Shown here piece by piece: positions 45,428 through 56,668 of a DNA stretch of 64,000 bases (positions within the stretch are counted from its first letter, which is position 1; every line of letters starts with the position of its first letter). The translations under genes were made by a program, and so were the position numbers. The notes below the pieces were generated by a model. The model was not told where the DNA came from. It searched no databases and worked only from the letters and a program-made list of their open reading frames with translations. Source of the DNA: Pseudideonella sakaiensis. Lineage in GTDB: Bacteria > Pseudomonadota > Gammaproteobacteria > Burkholderiales > Burkholderiaceae_C. The stretch spans positions 80,595 to 144,594 of the forward strand of contig NZ_BBYR01000037.1 in assembly GCF_001293525.1 (NCBI RefSeq), read 5' to 3'.

Positions 45428-46141
45428 ATGCCCCCACGCGCCGCCGCCTCGCCTGCGCCTCCCGGCGCCCTGCCCGCCGGGCCTGCAGCTCCCGGAGCGG
45501 ACGCCCTGCTCGCCGGGCCCGCGCCGGACGGGCCCGCGGCCGACGACGCGCCCGGCCCCGCCCCGGCGGACCCCCGCCAGCGCCTGGTCGCCGGCATGGC
45601 GCAGGCCCTCGAGCAGCGCCGCTATGCCGAACTGACCATCGCCGACGTGGTGGCCGCCGCCGCGGTGTCGCGGCGCACCTTCTACGAGCACTTCGACGGC
45701 AAGGCGGCCTGCTTCATCGCGCTCTACGAGGCCAGCGGCGCACGCTGCCTCGCGGCGCTGCGCGGCGCCGTCGATGCGGCGCGGCCCTGGCACTCGCAGG
45801 TGCGCCAGGCCGTCGCCGCCTACCTGGGCACCATGGCGGCCGACCCGGCGCTCACCCGCACGCTGCTGGTCGAGGTGATGCAGCTCGGCCCGCCCGGACT
45901 CGCGGCGCGGCGGCGCGTGCATGCGGCGCTGGCCGGCTGGATCGGCGCCGTGATCAGCGGCAGCCCGGGGCGCCGCCACCCGCTGCCGCCCGCGCTGGCG
46001 CTGGCGCTGGTCGGCGGGCTGCACGAGCTGGTGCTGGAGCGCCTGGAGGCGGGGCCGGGCGACGGCGTGGCCGGCCTCGTCGACACCGCGACGGACTGGG
46101 TGCTGCGGGTCGCGGCCGACACGGCGGCGCCGGGCGGCTGA
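45428..46141 (+). CDS. TetR-family transcriptional regulator
   Basis: A 237-residue regulator. The first 48 residues are Pro/Ala-rich. The DNA-binding domain is RQRLVAGMAQALEQRRYAELTIADVVAAAAVSRRTFYEHFDGKAACFIALYE (about residues 50-100) with the YEHF signature. The ligand-binding part is helical. The long low-complexity N-terminus means the true start could be internal, but no ATG occurs before LVAGM. It is divergent from the metal-dependent hydrolase gene and probably controls it through the GTAC palindromes. Confidence 0.85.
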   Translation: MPPRAAASPAPPGALPAGPAAPGADALLAGPAPDGPAADDAPGPAPADPRQRLVAGMAQALEQRRYAELTIADVVAAAAVSRRTFYEHFDGKAACFIALYEASGARCLAALRGAVDAARPWHSQVRQAVAAYLGTMAADPALTRTLLVEVMQLGPPGLAARRRVHAALAGWIGAVISGSPGRRHPLPPALALALVGGLHELVLERLEAGPGDGVAGLVDTATDWVLRVAADTAAPGG

Positions 46142-46223
46142 GCGGCCGGTCGCAGCGCCGCGCCCGCGGGACCGCCGCCCGCCCTCCCCGCGTAAACCCG
46201 GATGGCCGCAGGCACGTCGATCC

Positions 46224-46260
46224 GTACACTGAATGTCATTCCGCATACGGAATCTGGAGG
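46224..46260 (+). promoter_or_regulatory. promoter and operator of the ring-hydroxylating oxygenase operon
   Basis: TACACT at 46224-46229 is a plausible -10. ATTCCG-CATA-CGGAAT (46238-46253) is a perfect 6-bp inverted repeat covering the expected transcript start, in the style of IclR-family operators; no iclR gene is nearby. GGAGG at 46256-46260 is the ribosome-binding site for the ATG at 46266. Confidence 0.55.
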
Positions 46261-46265
46261 CTCGA

Positions 46266-47345
46266 ATGTTCCTGCGCAATGCCTGGTACGTCGCCGCGGC
46301 GGCCGACGAGATCGGCCCCGCCACCCCGCTCGGCCGCACCGTCTGCGAGCAGCGCCTGGTGTTCTTCCGCGGCGCCGACGGCCGCGTCACGGCGCTGGAG
46401 GACTGGTGCCCGCACCGCGGCGCGCCCCTCTCGCTGGGCCGCGTGGTCGACGGCGAGCTGGTCTGCGGCTACCACGGGCTGCACATGGGCTGCGAGGGCC
46501 GCGCGACGGCGATGCCGGGCCAGCGGGTGCGCGGCTTCCCGCCGGTGCGCCGGCTGCCGGTGGCCGAGCGCGGCGGCTTCGTCTGGGTCTGGCCGGGCGA
46601 TGCGGCCGCGGCCGACGAGGCCCTGCTGCCGGTGCTGCCCTGGGACGGCGATGCCGGCTGGGCCTATGGCGGCGGGCGGATGCACGTGGCCTGCGACTAC
46701 CGGCTGATGATCGACAACCTGATGGACCTGACGCACGAGACCTACGTGCACGCCGGCAGCATCGGCCAGGCCGAGATCGACGAGACGCCCTGCCGCACCC
46801 GGCTCGAAGGCGACGAGGCCGTCACCGAGCGCCTGATGCACGGCGTGCAGGCGCCGCCGTTCTGGCAGGCCGCGATGCGGGCGCACGGCCTGCCGCCCGA
46901 CGCGCCGGTCGACCGCTGGCAGGTCTGCCGCTTCGCGCCGCCGAGCCACGTGATGATCGAGGTCGGCGTGGCGCTGGCCGGCCAGGGCGGGCGCGACGCG
47001 CCGCTCGCGCAGCGCGCCAGCGGCGTCGTGGTGGACTTCCTGACGCCCGAGACGGCCACGACGATGTGGTACTTCTGGGGCCTCGCACGCCAGTTCCGGC
47101 CCGACGACGACGCGCTGACCGCGCAGATCCGGCAGGACCAGCAGCGCATCTTCCAGGAAGACGTCGCGATGCTCGAGCGCCAGCAGGCCAACCTGCTGCA
47201 CTGGCCGCAGCGCGAACTGCTGCGGCTGAACATCGACGCCGGCGGCGTGCACGCGCGCCGCGTCATCGAGCGCCGCGCCGAGGCCGAGCGCGGCAGCCCC
47301 GGCGCGCCGGCGACGATCCCGGTGATGGCGGTGCAGGCGGCATGA
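46266..47345 (+). CDS. Rieske oxygenase, vanillate-O-demethylase/phenoxybenzoate-dioxygenase-like alpha subunit
   Basis: A 359-residue enzyme. The Rieske [2Fe-2S] motif [28 protein letters not shown] (C-H and C-H ligands) lies at about residues 47-74. The mononuclear iron ligands are in [24 protein letters not shown], a segment very typical of VanA. VanA-type enzymes oxidatively demethylate methoxy-aromatic acids or cleave aryl ethers. The start ATG 46266 has GGAGG upstream; an in-frame ATG at 46233 overlaps the operator region. The reductase follows immediately across a repeated spacer. The substrate is not certain, so no gene symbol is given. Confidence 0.87.
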   Translation: MFLRNAWYVAAAADEIGPATPLGRTVCEQRLVFFRGADGRVTALEDWCPHRGAPLSLGRVVDGELVCGYHGLHMGCEGRATAMPGQRVRGFPPVRRLPVAERGGFVWVWPGDAAAADEALLPVLPWDGDAGWAYGGGRMHVACDYRLMIDNLMDLTHETYVHAGSIGQAEIDETPCRTRLEGDEAVTERLMHGVQAPPFWQAAMRAHGLPPDAPVDRWQVCRFAPPSHVMIEVGVALAGQGGRDAPLAQRASGVVVDFLTPETATTMWYFWGLARQFRPDDDALTAQIRQDQQRIFQEDVAMLERQQANLLHWPQRELLRLNIDAGGVHARRVIERRAEAERGSPGAPATIPVMAVQAA

Positions 47346-47404
47346 GCCCGCCGGGCCGCCCCAAGGGCGAATACCGGAGTGCGCAGCACGAAGGTAGCCC
47401 AGTG
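47343..47404 (+). repeat. stop-to-start intergenic element, copy B
   Basis: It begins with the TGA of the oxygenase gene and ends with the GTG of the reductase gene, with 56 bases between. The core CCCGCCGGGCCGCCCC then AGGGCGAA matches copy A at 32041-32099. A hairpin CGCCC-CAA-GGGCG forms inside CGCCGG/CCGGAG. GAAGG before the start codon can act as ribosome-binding site, so the element carries its own translation signal. Confidence 0.72.
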
Positions 47405-48415
47405 AGCGCGCCGGGCGGCTCCCAGGGCCCCGCGCTGCTCGCCGTCCGCGTGGCGCGCCGAACGCCGGCCGCGGCGGGCGTCTGCGCGCTCGAGCTGGTC
47501 GCCGAGGACGGCGACCCGCTGCCGCCCTTCAGCGCCGGCGCCCACGTCGACCTGCACCTGCCCGGCGGCCTGGTGCGGCCCTACTCGCTGTGCGGCGCCC
47601 CGGCCGAGCGCGACCGCTACCGCCTCGGCGTGCTGCGCGAACCGGCCTCGCGCGGCGGCTCCGCGGCCGTGCACGAACTGCTGCACGAAGGCACGCGGCT
47701 TCGGATCGGCGCCCCGCGCAACCTGTTCCGGCTGGCCGCGCAGGCGCGCCGCCACACCCTGCTGGCCGGCGGCATCGGCATCACGCCGCTGCTGGCGATG
47801 GCCGAGCAGCTGGCCGCCGACGGCGCCGACTTCCGGCTGCACTACGCCGCGCGCTCGCGCGAGCGCGCGGCCTTCCTCGACCGCATCGCCGCCGCGCCCT
47901 GGGCCGACCGGCTGCGCCTGCACCTCGACGACGGGCCGCCCGCCCGGCGTCTGGACCTCGCCGCGCTGACCGCCGAGCCCGCCGACGGCCACCACCTCTA
48001 CGTCTGCGGCCCGGCCGGGCTGATCGACGCGGCGCTGGCCCGGGCGCGGGCCGCGGGCTGGCCGGAGGCTCAGTTGCACCACGAGCGCTTCGGCACCGCG
48101 GGCGCCGGCCCGGCCGCCGACGCGGCGACGGCCGGCGCGTCGGCCGACGGCCCCTTCGAGGTCCAGCTCGGCCGCGACGGGCGCGTGGTCGCGGTGCCGG
48201 CCGGCTGCAGCGTCGTGCAGGCGCTGGCCGCGGCCGGCGTGGCGCTGATGACCTCCTGCGAGCAGGGCGTCTGCGGCACCTGCCTGACCGGCGTGCTGGA
48301 CGGCGAACCGGACCACCGCGACAGCTACCTCACCCCCGAGGAGCAGGCCGCGAACGACCAGTTCACGCCCTGCTGCTCGCGCGCACGCTCGCCGCGGCTG
48401 GTGCTGGACCTCTAG
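47402..48415 (+). CDS. Rieske oxygenase reductase (VanB-like), FMN/NAD and plant-type [2Fe-2S] domains
   Basis: A 337-residue electron-transfer protein. Flavin domain [20 protein letters not shown] (about residues 45-64), NAD domain [18 protein letters not shown] and [11 protein letters not shown], and a C-terminal ferredoxin with [25 protein letters not shown] and distal Cys (CEQGVCGTC plus CC). It passes electrons from NADH to the oxygenase encoded upstream. GTG 47402 with AAGG upstream is preferred; an in-frame ATG at 47342 would translate the repeated spacer as an N-terminal tag, and is rejected because the same spacer occurs before an unrelated gene. Confidence 0.87.
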   Translation: MSAPGGSQGPALLAVRVARRTPAAAGVCALELVAEDGDPLPPFSAGAHVDLHLPGGLVRPYSLCGAPAERDRYRLGVLREPASRGGSAAVHELLHEGTRLRIGAPRNLFRLAAQARRHTLLAGGIGITPLLAMAEQLAADGADFRLHYAARSRERAAFLDRIAAAPWADRLRLHLDDGPPARRLDLAALTAEPADGHHLYVCGPAGLIDAALARARAAGWPEAQLHHERFGTAGAGPAADAATAGASADGPFEVQLGRDGRVVAVPAGCSVVQALAAAGVALMTSCEQGVCGTCLTGVLDGEPDHRDSYLTPEEQAANDQFTPCCSRARSPRLVLDL

Positions 48416-48477
48416 CCGACACGCATCTCCGCGCCCGGCCCTTGCCGGCGGCCCCGGCCGCGGCACGGCCGCGCGCA

Positions 48478-48483
48478 GACAAT
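48478..48483 (+). promoter_or_regulatory. candidate -10 hexamer of a leaderless promoter for the helicase
   Basis: GACAAT ends six bases before the GTG at 48490. The spacing would place the transcript start at the start codon. It is a weaker match than TAnnnT hexamers elsewhere in the window. Confidence 0.3.
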
Positions 48484-48489
48484 CGGCGG

Positions 48490-51081
<2,592 letters not shown>

Positions 51082-51127
51082 CGCTGCGGCGCGCCGCAGC
51101 GACGCCGCCGGGCCGGCGGAGGGCGCG

Positions 51128-52012
51128 TCACTCGAACGGCGGCTCGTCCCACCACGGGAAGAAGGGCGGCAGGTCGGTCGACACGCGGTCGGGGAACTGC
51201 GCCGGGCGTTTCTCGAGGAAGGCCCCGACGCCTTCGCGCGCGTCGGCCGAGCGGCCGCGCGACTGGATCGCTCGGCTGTCGATGCGGTGCGCGTGCATCG
51301 GGTGCGGCGCCGCGGACAGGCGCCACAGCATCTGCCGCGTCAGCGCCACCGACACCGGCGCGCTGTGCGCGGCGATCTCGCCGGCCAGCGCGCGCGCCGC
51401 CGGCAGCAGTTCTTCCGGCGGGTGCACCGAGCGCACGAGGCCGGCGGCCTGCGCTTCCTCGGCGTCGAACAGCCGGCCGGTCATGCACCACTCGAGCGCG
51501 GTCTGCATGCCGACCAGGCGCGGCAGGAACCAGGCCGAGCAGGCCTCGGGCGTGATGCCGCGGCGCGCGAACACGAAGCCGAAGCGGGCGCCCCGGGCGG
51601 CCAGGCGGATGTCCATCGGCAGCTGCATCGTGACGCCGATGCCGACCGCCGCGCCGTTGATCGCACCGATCACCGGCTTCAGGCAGCGGTAGATGCGCAG
51701 CGTGGTGGTGCCGCCGCCGTCGCGGTAGACCTCGCCCACCTTCATCGCCTCGCGCGCCGCCTCCTGCCGCTCGGCGTAGTCGAAGGTCTTGCCGCCGGAG
51801 GACAGGTCGGCGCCGGCGCAGAAGGCGCGCCCCGCGCCGGTGACGATCACCGCGCGCACCGCGTCGTCGCGGTCGACCTCGTCGAACAGCAGCTCCAGCT
51901 CGGCGCGCATCGTCGCGTCGTAGGCATTCAGCCGCTCGGGGCGGTGCAGCGTGATCGTGGCCACGCCGTCGGCGACGTCGTAGCGGGTGGTCTGCAGCGG
52001 CGGCAGGGGCAT
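51128..52012 (-). CDS. enoyl-CoA hydratase/isomerase (crotonase) family protein
   Basis: A 294-residue crotonase. TLHRPERLNAYDATMRAELELLFDEVDRD, then the oxyanion-hole motif GAGRAFCAGADLSSG near residue 65, and INGAAVGIGVTMQLPMDIRLAARGARFGFVFARRGITPEACSAWFLPRLVG, where Glu in ITPEA matches a catalytic position. The C-terminus contains AFLEKRPAQFPDRVSTDLPPFFPWW. It probably hydrates a 2-enoyl-CoA in fatty acid or aromatic breakdown. ATG 52012. It is 17 bases downstream of the SpmA/SpmB fusion gene and possibly co-transcribed. Confidence 0.87.
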   Translation of the reverse strand: MPLPPLQTTRYDVADGVATITLHRPERLNAYDATMRAELELLFDEVDRDDAVRAVIVTGAGRAFCAGADLSSGGKTFDYAERQEAAREAMKVGEVYRDGGGTTTLRIYRCLKPVIGAINGAAVGIGVTMQLPMDIRLAARGARFGFVFARRGITPEACSAWFLPRLVGMQTALEWCMTGRLFDAEEAQAAGLVRSVHPPEELLPAARALAGEIAAHSAPVSVALTRQMLWRLSAAPHPMHAHRIDSRAIQSRGRSADAREGVGAFLEKRPAQFPDRVSTDLPPFFPWWDEPPFE

Positions 52013-52029
52013 GCGGGTCTCCGTGGTGC

Positions 52030-53277
52030 TCAGTGGTAGAAGGCGTAGCCGACCAGGATCGCACCGACCAGCCCGACCGCGTCGGCGAACAGGCCGCAGG
52101 CCAGCGCCTGGCGCGTCTTCTTGATGTTGACGCTGCCGAAGTAGACCGCCAGCACGTAGAAGGTGGTCTCGGTCGAGCCCTGGATGATCGCGGCGAGCTT
52201 GCCCTGGAAGGAGTCGACGCCGTAGGTGCGCATCACGTCGACCATCAGCCCGCGCGCGCCGCTGCCGGACAGCGTCTTCATCAGCCCGACCGGCAGCGCC
52301 GGCACGAAGTCGGCGTTCAGCCCGAGCATGGTCACCAGCGCGGCGATGGCGCCGATCACCACGTCCATGCAGCCGGTGCTGCGGAACACCGAGATCGCCG
52401 CCAGGATCGCGATCAGGTAGGGAATGATGGTCACCGCGACGCCGAAGCCCTCCTTGGCACCGTCGACGAAGGCCTCGTAGACGTTGATGCGCTTCAGCGC
52501 GCCGGCGGCGACGAAGAGCACGATCACCGAGAAGATGAGGCCGCTGCCGAGCAGGCCGACGAGCTGCGCGATCTGCTCCGGGGGCCGGCCGCGCAGCGCC
52601 AGGTAGAGCAGGCCCATCGCGCCGGCGAAGGCCGCGAAGAAGGCCAGGATCGGCGCCTGCCACAGCCGGATGCGCTGCACCCAGGCCACCGCGACCAGCC
52701 CGGCGACGAAGGAAACGAAGGTGCCGATCAGCGTCGGCAGGAAGATGTCGGCGGCGTTGAAGCCGGCCAGCCCCTGGTCCGCGGCGAGGCTCTGGCGGAT
52801 CGCGATCACCGAGGTCGGGATCAGCGTGATGCCGGCGGTGTTCAGCACCAGGAACATCACCATCGCGTTGCTGGCGGTGTCCTTGGCGGGGTTGAGCTCC
52901 TGCAGCTCGCGCATCGCCTTCAGGCCGAGCGGCGTGGCGGCATTGTCCAGCCCGAGCATGTTGGCGCTGAAGTTCATCGCGATGCTGCCGCCGGCCGGGT
53001 GGCCCGGCGGCACCTCGGGGAAGAGGCGGCGGAACAGCGGGTCCATCGCGCGCGCGAAGGCCTGGATCATCCCGGCCTGCTCGCCGATCTTCATGATGCC
53101 CAGCCACAGGCTCATGATGCCGACCAGGCCGAGCGAGATGTCGAAGCCCGTCTTCGCGGTGTCGAACAGCGCGGTCAGCACCCGGTTGAAGATCGCCAGG
53201 TCGCCCTGCAGCAGCTTGGCGAGCGCGACGACGAAGCCGATCAGCACGAAGCCGATCCAGACGATGTTCAGGGCCAT
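52030..53277 (-). CDS. SpmA-SpmB fusion, nucleoside-recognition (Gate) domain membrane protein
   Basis: A 415-residue membrane protein of about ten helices. The N-terminal half resembles SpmA (IGIMSLWLGIMKIGEQAGM, NFSANMLGLDNAATPLGLKAMRELQELNP, ASNAMVMFLVLNTAGITLIPTSVIAIR), and the C-terminal half resembles SpmB (EAFVDGAKEGFGVAVTIIPYLIAILAAISVFRSTG, PLPVGLMKTLSGSGARG-like, IIQGSTETTFYVLAVYFGSVNIKKTRQAL). In Bacillus the two are separate spore maturation proteins; fused non-spore versions are common in proteobacteria, with unclear function. ATG 53277. Confidence 0.85.
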   Translation of the reverse strand: MALNIVWIGFVLIGFVVALAKLLQGDLAIFNRVLTALFDTAKTGFDISLGLVGIMSLWLGIMKIGEQAGMIQAFARAMDPLFRRLFPEVPPGHPAGGSIAMNFSANMLGLDNAATPLGLKAMRELQELNPAKDTASNAMVMFLVLNTAGITLIPTSVIAIRQSLAADQGLAGFNAADIFLPTLIGTFVSFVAGLVAVAWVQRIRLWQAPILAFFAAFAGAMGLLYLALRGRPPEQIAQLVGLLGSGLIFSVIVLFVAAGALKRINVYEAFVDGAKEGFGVAVTIIPYLIAILAAISVFRSTGCMDVVIGAIAALVTMLGLNADFVPALPVGLMKTLSGSGARGLMVDVMRTYGVDSFQGKLAAIIQGSTETTFYVLAVYFGSVNIKKTRQALACGLFADAVGLVGAILVGYAFYH

Positions 53278-53358
53278 GCGCGGGATTCTGCGCGAGGCCG
53301 GCGCGGCCGGGCCCGGCCCGGCCCGGGCGGGCCGCCGGGCGGCGCTGCCGCCGGTACG

Positions 53359-53790
53359 TCAGCCGCGCCGCCGCCGCTGCGCCCACAGCGCCGCGGCCAT
53401 CAGCGCCGGCAGCAGCAGCTCCGCCGCGAGGTAGGCGAGCCAGAGTGGCGCCGGCTCGGGCAGGCCGACGCGGGCCATCGACAGCAGCCGCCCGCCCGCG
53501 GCGAGCGCGACCGTCAGCGCGATCAGCGCGGGCAGCGCCCCCTGGCGGCGGATCGTCAGCCCGGCCCAGCCGGCGATCAGCCCGCTGCCGAGGTAGATGC
53601 CGGCGAGGAAGCGGTGCACGTTGTCCAGCCGGGGCGTGGTCTCGGGCTGGCCCAGGCTCATCTGCAGCGTGCCGCCGGCCAGCGCGATCGCGGCCATCAG
53701 CAGCAGGCAGGCGCGCAGCAGGCGCTGGGCGCCGGTGAGCGGGGCGGACGCGGCGTCCGGGGTGGCGGGGAAGGAGGCGGGAGCGGTCAT
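53359..53790 (-). CDS. DUF4345-like four-helix membrane protein
   Basis: A 143-residue protein with four hydrophobic segments (RACLLLMAAIALAGGTLQM, FLAGIYLGSGLIAGWAGLTI, LPALIALTVALAAGGRLLSM, LWLAYLAAELLLPALMAAALW). The DNVHRFLAGIYLGSG and GRLLSMARVGLP segments fit DUF4345. Its function is unknown. ATG 53790 gives the family length. It is divergent from an AraC-type regulator gene starting 85 bases away, which may regulate it. Confidence 0.78.
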   Translation of the reverse strand: MTAPASFPATPDAASAPLTGAQRLLRACLLLMAAIALAGGTLQMSLGQPETTPRLDNVHRFLAGIYLGSGLIAGWAGLTIRRQGALPALIALTVALAAGGRLLSMARVGLPEPAPLWLAYLAAELLLPALMAAALWAQRRRRG

Positions 53791-53862
53791 GGCGGGCGGC
53801 GGCGGTGGGAGGGGGAAGGCCGGGCGGCGGGTCGCCGCGCGGTCCGGGCATGCTCGCGCCGA

Positions 53863-53868
53863 TAGACT
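53863..53868 (+). promoter_or_regulatory. candidate -10 hexamer of a leaderless promoter
   Basis: TAGACT ends seven bases before the ATG at 53876 of the AraC-type gene. There is no Shine-Dalgarno between, and no clear -35. Confidence 0.4.
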
Positions 53869-53875
53869 GCCGCCG

Positions 53876-54910
53876 ATGTCGCCGCGCACGCCAGATTCCT
53901 TGCCGAAGGCGCCAGCCCGCGACGGCCGGGCGCCGCTGCCGCGACCGCTGCTGGATGCGCTGCAGGACGCCGGCGTCGCGCCGGCGGCGCTGGCGCAGGC
54001 GCTCGGGCTGGACCCGGCCGCGCTGGAGGCCGGGCTGGACGGCGCGCAGGCCGACGCCTTCCTCGTCGCCGCCTGGCAGCGGGTCGCCGACCCGGCCTTC
54101 GGCCTCAAGGCCGGCCGCCGGCTGCGGCCGGAGCGCTTCGGCCTGTCCGGGCTGGCGGCGCTCGCCAGCCCCACCTACGGCGAGGCGCTGGCGCGCAAGG
54201 CCCGCTACAACCGGCTCGTCTGGGGCGATGCCTATGCGCTCGCGCGCCAGGACGCCGACGCGGTGTTGACGGTGCAGGCGCGCGACGAGGCGCGGCCCTA
54301 CGGCCCCGCCAAGGTCGACATGGAGCTGGCCTCGGTGCTCGCCTTCGGGCGCCAGTTCGCCGACCCCGCGATCACCCCGCGCGCGCTGCACCTGCGCCGG
54401 CCCCGCCCGGCCTTCGCCGCGCTCTACCGCGAGGTGTTCGGCTGCCCGGTGCACTTCGGCGCGCCGGCCAATGCGCTGCACCTCGACCCGGCCGACCTCG
54501 GGCGGCCGATGCGCAGCGCCAACCCCGGCGCCGTGCCCTGGCTCGACGGCGCCGCCGAGGCCGCGCTGCAGGCGCTCGGCGACGACGGCCTGGCCGCGCG
54601 GGCACGCCGCCTGGCCGCGCAGGCGCTGCCGGGCGGCGAGCCGCCGCTGGCACGGATCGCCGCCGCGCTCGGCTGCAGCGAGCGCACGCTGCAGCGCCGC
54701 CTCGCCGACGAGGGCTGGACCTGGCGCCGCCTGCTGGACGACACGCGCCGCGAGCTGGCCACCGAGGCACTGCGCGACCCGCGGCGCCCGGTGACCGAAC
54801 TGGCCTACCTGCTCGGCTTCGTCGACGCGAATTCCTTCTACCGGGCCTTCCGGCGCTGGACCGGGCGCAGCCCGCAGGCCTGGCGCCGCGGCAGCGCCGG
54901 CGGCCGCTGA
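53876..54910 (+). CDS. AraC-family regulator with arabinose-binding-like N-terminal domain
   Basis: A 344-residue regulator. The N-terminal domain resembles the PF12625 group (LGLDPAALEAG, AFGLKAGRRLRPERFGLSGLAALASPTYGEALARKARYNRLVWGDAYAL). The C-terminal AraC DNA-binding domain (about residues 250-340) has RIAAALGCSERTLQRRLADEGWTWRRLLDDTRRELATEALRD and VTELAYLLGFVDANSFYRAFRRWTGRSPQAWRR. It has a leaderless-type -10. It is divergent from the DUF4345 gene, a likely target. Ligand unknown. Confidence 0.87.
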   Translation: MSPRTPDSLPKAPARDGRAPLPRPLLDALQDAGVAPAALAQALGLDPAALEAGLDGAQADAFLVAAWQRVADPAFGLKAGRRLRPERFGLSGLAALASPTYGEALARKARYNRLVWGDAYALARQDADAVLTVQARDEARPYGPAKVDMELASVLAFGRQFADPAITPRALHLRRPRPAFAALYREVFGCPVHFGAPANALHLDPADLGRPMRSANPGAVPWLDGAAEAALQALGDDGLAARARRLAAQALPGGEPPLARIAAALGCSERTLQRRLADEGWTWRRLLDDTRRELATEALRDPRRPVTELAYLLGFVDANSFYRAFRRWTGRSPQAWRRGSAGGR

Positions 54911-54959
54911 CGGCGCACGGCCGGCACGGCCGGCGCGGTCCGAAGGGCCGCGCCGCCGC

Positions 54960-55961
54960 TCAGGCCGCCAGCCCCTGGCGCTGCCGCAGGCCGGCGATGT
55001 CGCGCATCGGCGGCGCGCCATAGCGGCGCGCGTACTCGCGGCTGAACTGCGAGGCGCTCTCGTAGCCCACGCGGTAGGCGGCCGTCGCGGCGTCGAGGTG
55101 CTCGGCCAGCATCAGGCGCCGGGCCTCGGTCAGGCGCAGCTGCTTCTGGAACTGCAGCGGGCTCATCGCCGTCAGCGCCTTGAAGTGGTGGTGGAAGCTG
55201 GACACGCTCATGCGCACGGACTGCGCCAGCGCTTCCACCCGCAGCGGCTCGGCATAGCGGGTGCGCAGCGCGTCGATGGCGCGCGCGATCTGGTGCCCCT
55301 GGGTGTCGACCGAGGCGATCTGGCGCAGCCGCGCGCCGGCCTCGCCGACCAGCAGGCGGTAGAGGATCTCGCGCTGCACCAGCGGCCCCAGCACCGGCAG
55401 GTCGCGCGGCTGCTCGAGCAGGTCGAGCAGGCGGCCGAAGGCCTGCAGCAGCGCCGGGGTGACGGCGCCGGTCGCGAGCGCCCGCCCGTCGGCGGCGCCG
55501 GCCGCCGGCGGCGCCGGCAGCCGGGCGTCGACCATCATGCCGGCCAGCTCGTGCAGATCCAGCCGCAGCACCAGCGCGAGGTAGGGCCGCGCCGGGCTCG
55601 CCTCCAGCACGGTCGACAGCACCGGCAGGTCCATCGACGCGATCAGGTAGCGGCGCGGGTCGTAGTGCAGCACGTCGCTGCCGAAGGCGACGCGCTTGGC
55701 ACCCTGCAGGATCAGCGCCACGCAGGGCTCGTAGACGCTGCAGAAGGCGCCGGCGCTGTCGTCCACCCGGACCATGGTCAGCGCCGGCCAGGCCGGCGCG
55801 GCCTGCAGGGCCGGCGCCGCGAGCCGGGCCGCGACGCGCTGCCGCAGGCCCTCGCGCGCCGCGGCGATCTCCGGCGGCTCGTCCGGCGCGGCGGCGGCGG
55901 GCGCGGCGGGCGCGGGAGCGAGAGGCGGGGCGATGGGGCTGGCGACGGCGAGCAAGGACAT
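54960..55961 (-). CDS. AraC-family regulator with AraC_N (PF06719-like) domain
   Basis: A 333-residue regulator. The N-terminal AraC_N-type domain includes PCVALILQGAKRVAFGSDVLHYDPRRYLIASMDLPVLSTVLEASPARPYLALVLRLD. The C-terminal helix-turn-helix pair has VEALAQSVRMSVSSFHHHFKALTAMSPLQFQKQLRLTEARRLML and ATAAYRVGYESASQFSREYARRYGAPPMRDI. ATG 55961 follows an Ala/Pro-rich region. It is divergent from the molybdenum hydroxylase genes and is the likely regulator of that operon. Confidence 0.88.
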   Translation of the reverse strand: MSLLAVASPIAPPLAPAPAAPAAAAPDEPPEIAAAREGLRQRVAARLAAPALQAAPAWPALTMVRVDDSAGAFCSVYEPCVALILQGAKRVAFGSDVLHYDPRRYLIASMDLPVLSTVLEASPARPYLALVLRLDLHELAGMMVDARLPAPPAAGAADGRALATGAVTPALLQAFGRLLDLLEQPRDLPVLGPLVQREILYRLLVGEAGARLRQIASVDTQGHQIARAIDALRTRYAEPLRVEALAQSVRMSVSSFHHHFKALTAMSPLQFQKQLRLTEARRLMLAEHLDAATAAYRVGYESASQFSREYARRYGAPPMRDIAGLRQRQGLAA

Positions 55962-56183
55962 GGCGCGAATGCTAGGAGCTTCGCACCGGCGCTGCAGGCC
56001 GACGGCGCGGAAGACGGAGGATCGGGCAAGGAATTCGCAGCTTCGGGCTAGCGCGCTGCGGAGGCGCTCCGTCACACTGCGCGCCGGCGCCGTGGCCCGT
56101 CCGTGCAGGATCGGGTCATCCGGCCGCGCCGCCTGCGGCCGCCCCCCGTCCCCTCCGACCCCCTCCCCGACCCCTCCCGACCC

Positions 56184-56657
56184 ATGACCACCCTGAACGT
56201 CAACGGCCGTGCGCAGGCGCTCGACGCCGACCCGGCCACCCCCGTCCTGTGGGCCCTGCGCGACCACCTCGGCCTGACCGGCACCAAGTTCGGCTGCGGC
56301 GCCGCCCTCTGCGGCGCCTGCACCGTGCACGTCGACGGCCAGGCGGTGCGCTCCTGCGTGACGCCGGTCTCGGCCGTCGCGGGCCGCCGCGTGCAGACCA
56401 TCGAGCAGGTCACCGGCGGAAAGGACCGCGTCGGCAACGCCGTGCACGCCGCGTGGGTGAAGCACGACGTGGCCCAGTGCGGCTACTGCCAGAGCGGCCA
56501 GATCATGAGCGCCACCGCCTTCCTGAAGTCGCTGCCCAAGGGCAAGCAGCCGAGCGCGGCCGAGATCGACGCCGCGATGGCCGGCAACCTGTGCCGCTGC
56601 GGCACCTACGCGCGCATCCGCGCCGCCGTGGCCGACGCCGCGCGCGCCCTCGCCTGA
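56184..56657 (+). CDS. (2Fe-2S)-binding small subunit of a molybdenum hydroxylase (isoquinoline 1-oxidoreductase-like)
   Basis: A 157-residue subunit with two [2Fe-2S] clusters: a plant ferredoxin-like one ([16 protein letters not shown] plus CVTPVSA) and a second ([16 protein letters not shown] ... [15 protein letters not shown]). It passes electrons from the molybdenum subunit encoded downstream. ATG 56184 is chosen over 56103 because the extra N-terminus is proline-rich. The 222 bases before it hold the divergent promoter with the AraC gene. Confidence 0.9.
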   Translation: MTTLNVNGRAQALDADPATPVLWALRDHLGLTGTKFGCGAALCGACTVHVDGQAVRSCVTPVSAVAGRRVQTIEQVTGGKDRVGNAVHAAWVKHDVAQCGYCQSGQIMSATAFLKSLPKGKQPSAAEIDAAMAGNLCRCGTYARIRAAVADAARALA

Positions 56658-56668
56658 CGGAGCCCCCG

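Noticed and set aside
47342..47401. ATG at 47342 as start of the reductase, giving a 20-residue tag
   Set aside because: The tag is simply translation of the repeated spacer, which also precedes an unrelated gene; GTG 47402 has a ribosome-binding site within the spacer.
46266..48415. Naming the oxygenase and reductase vanA and vanB
   Set aside because: Motifs are VanA/VanB-like, but related enzymes act on other aryl ethers and there is no vanillate-pathway neighbour to decide.
52010..55021. Minus-strand open frame extending the crotonase far upstream
   Set aside because: Only the last 294 residues show family motifs; the rest overlaps the SpmA/SpmB gene and AraC gene in other frames.
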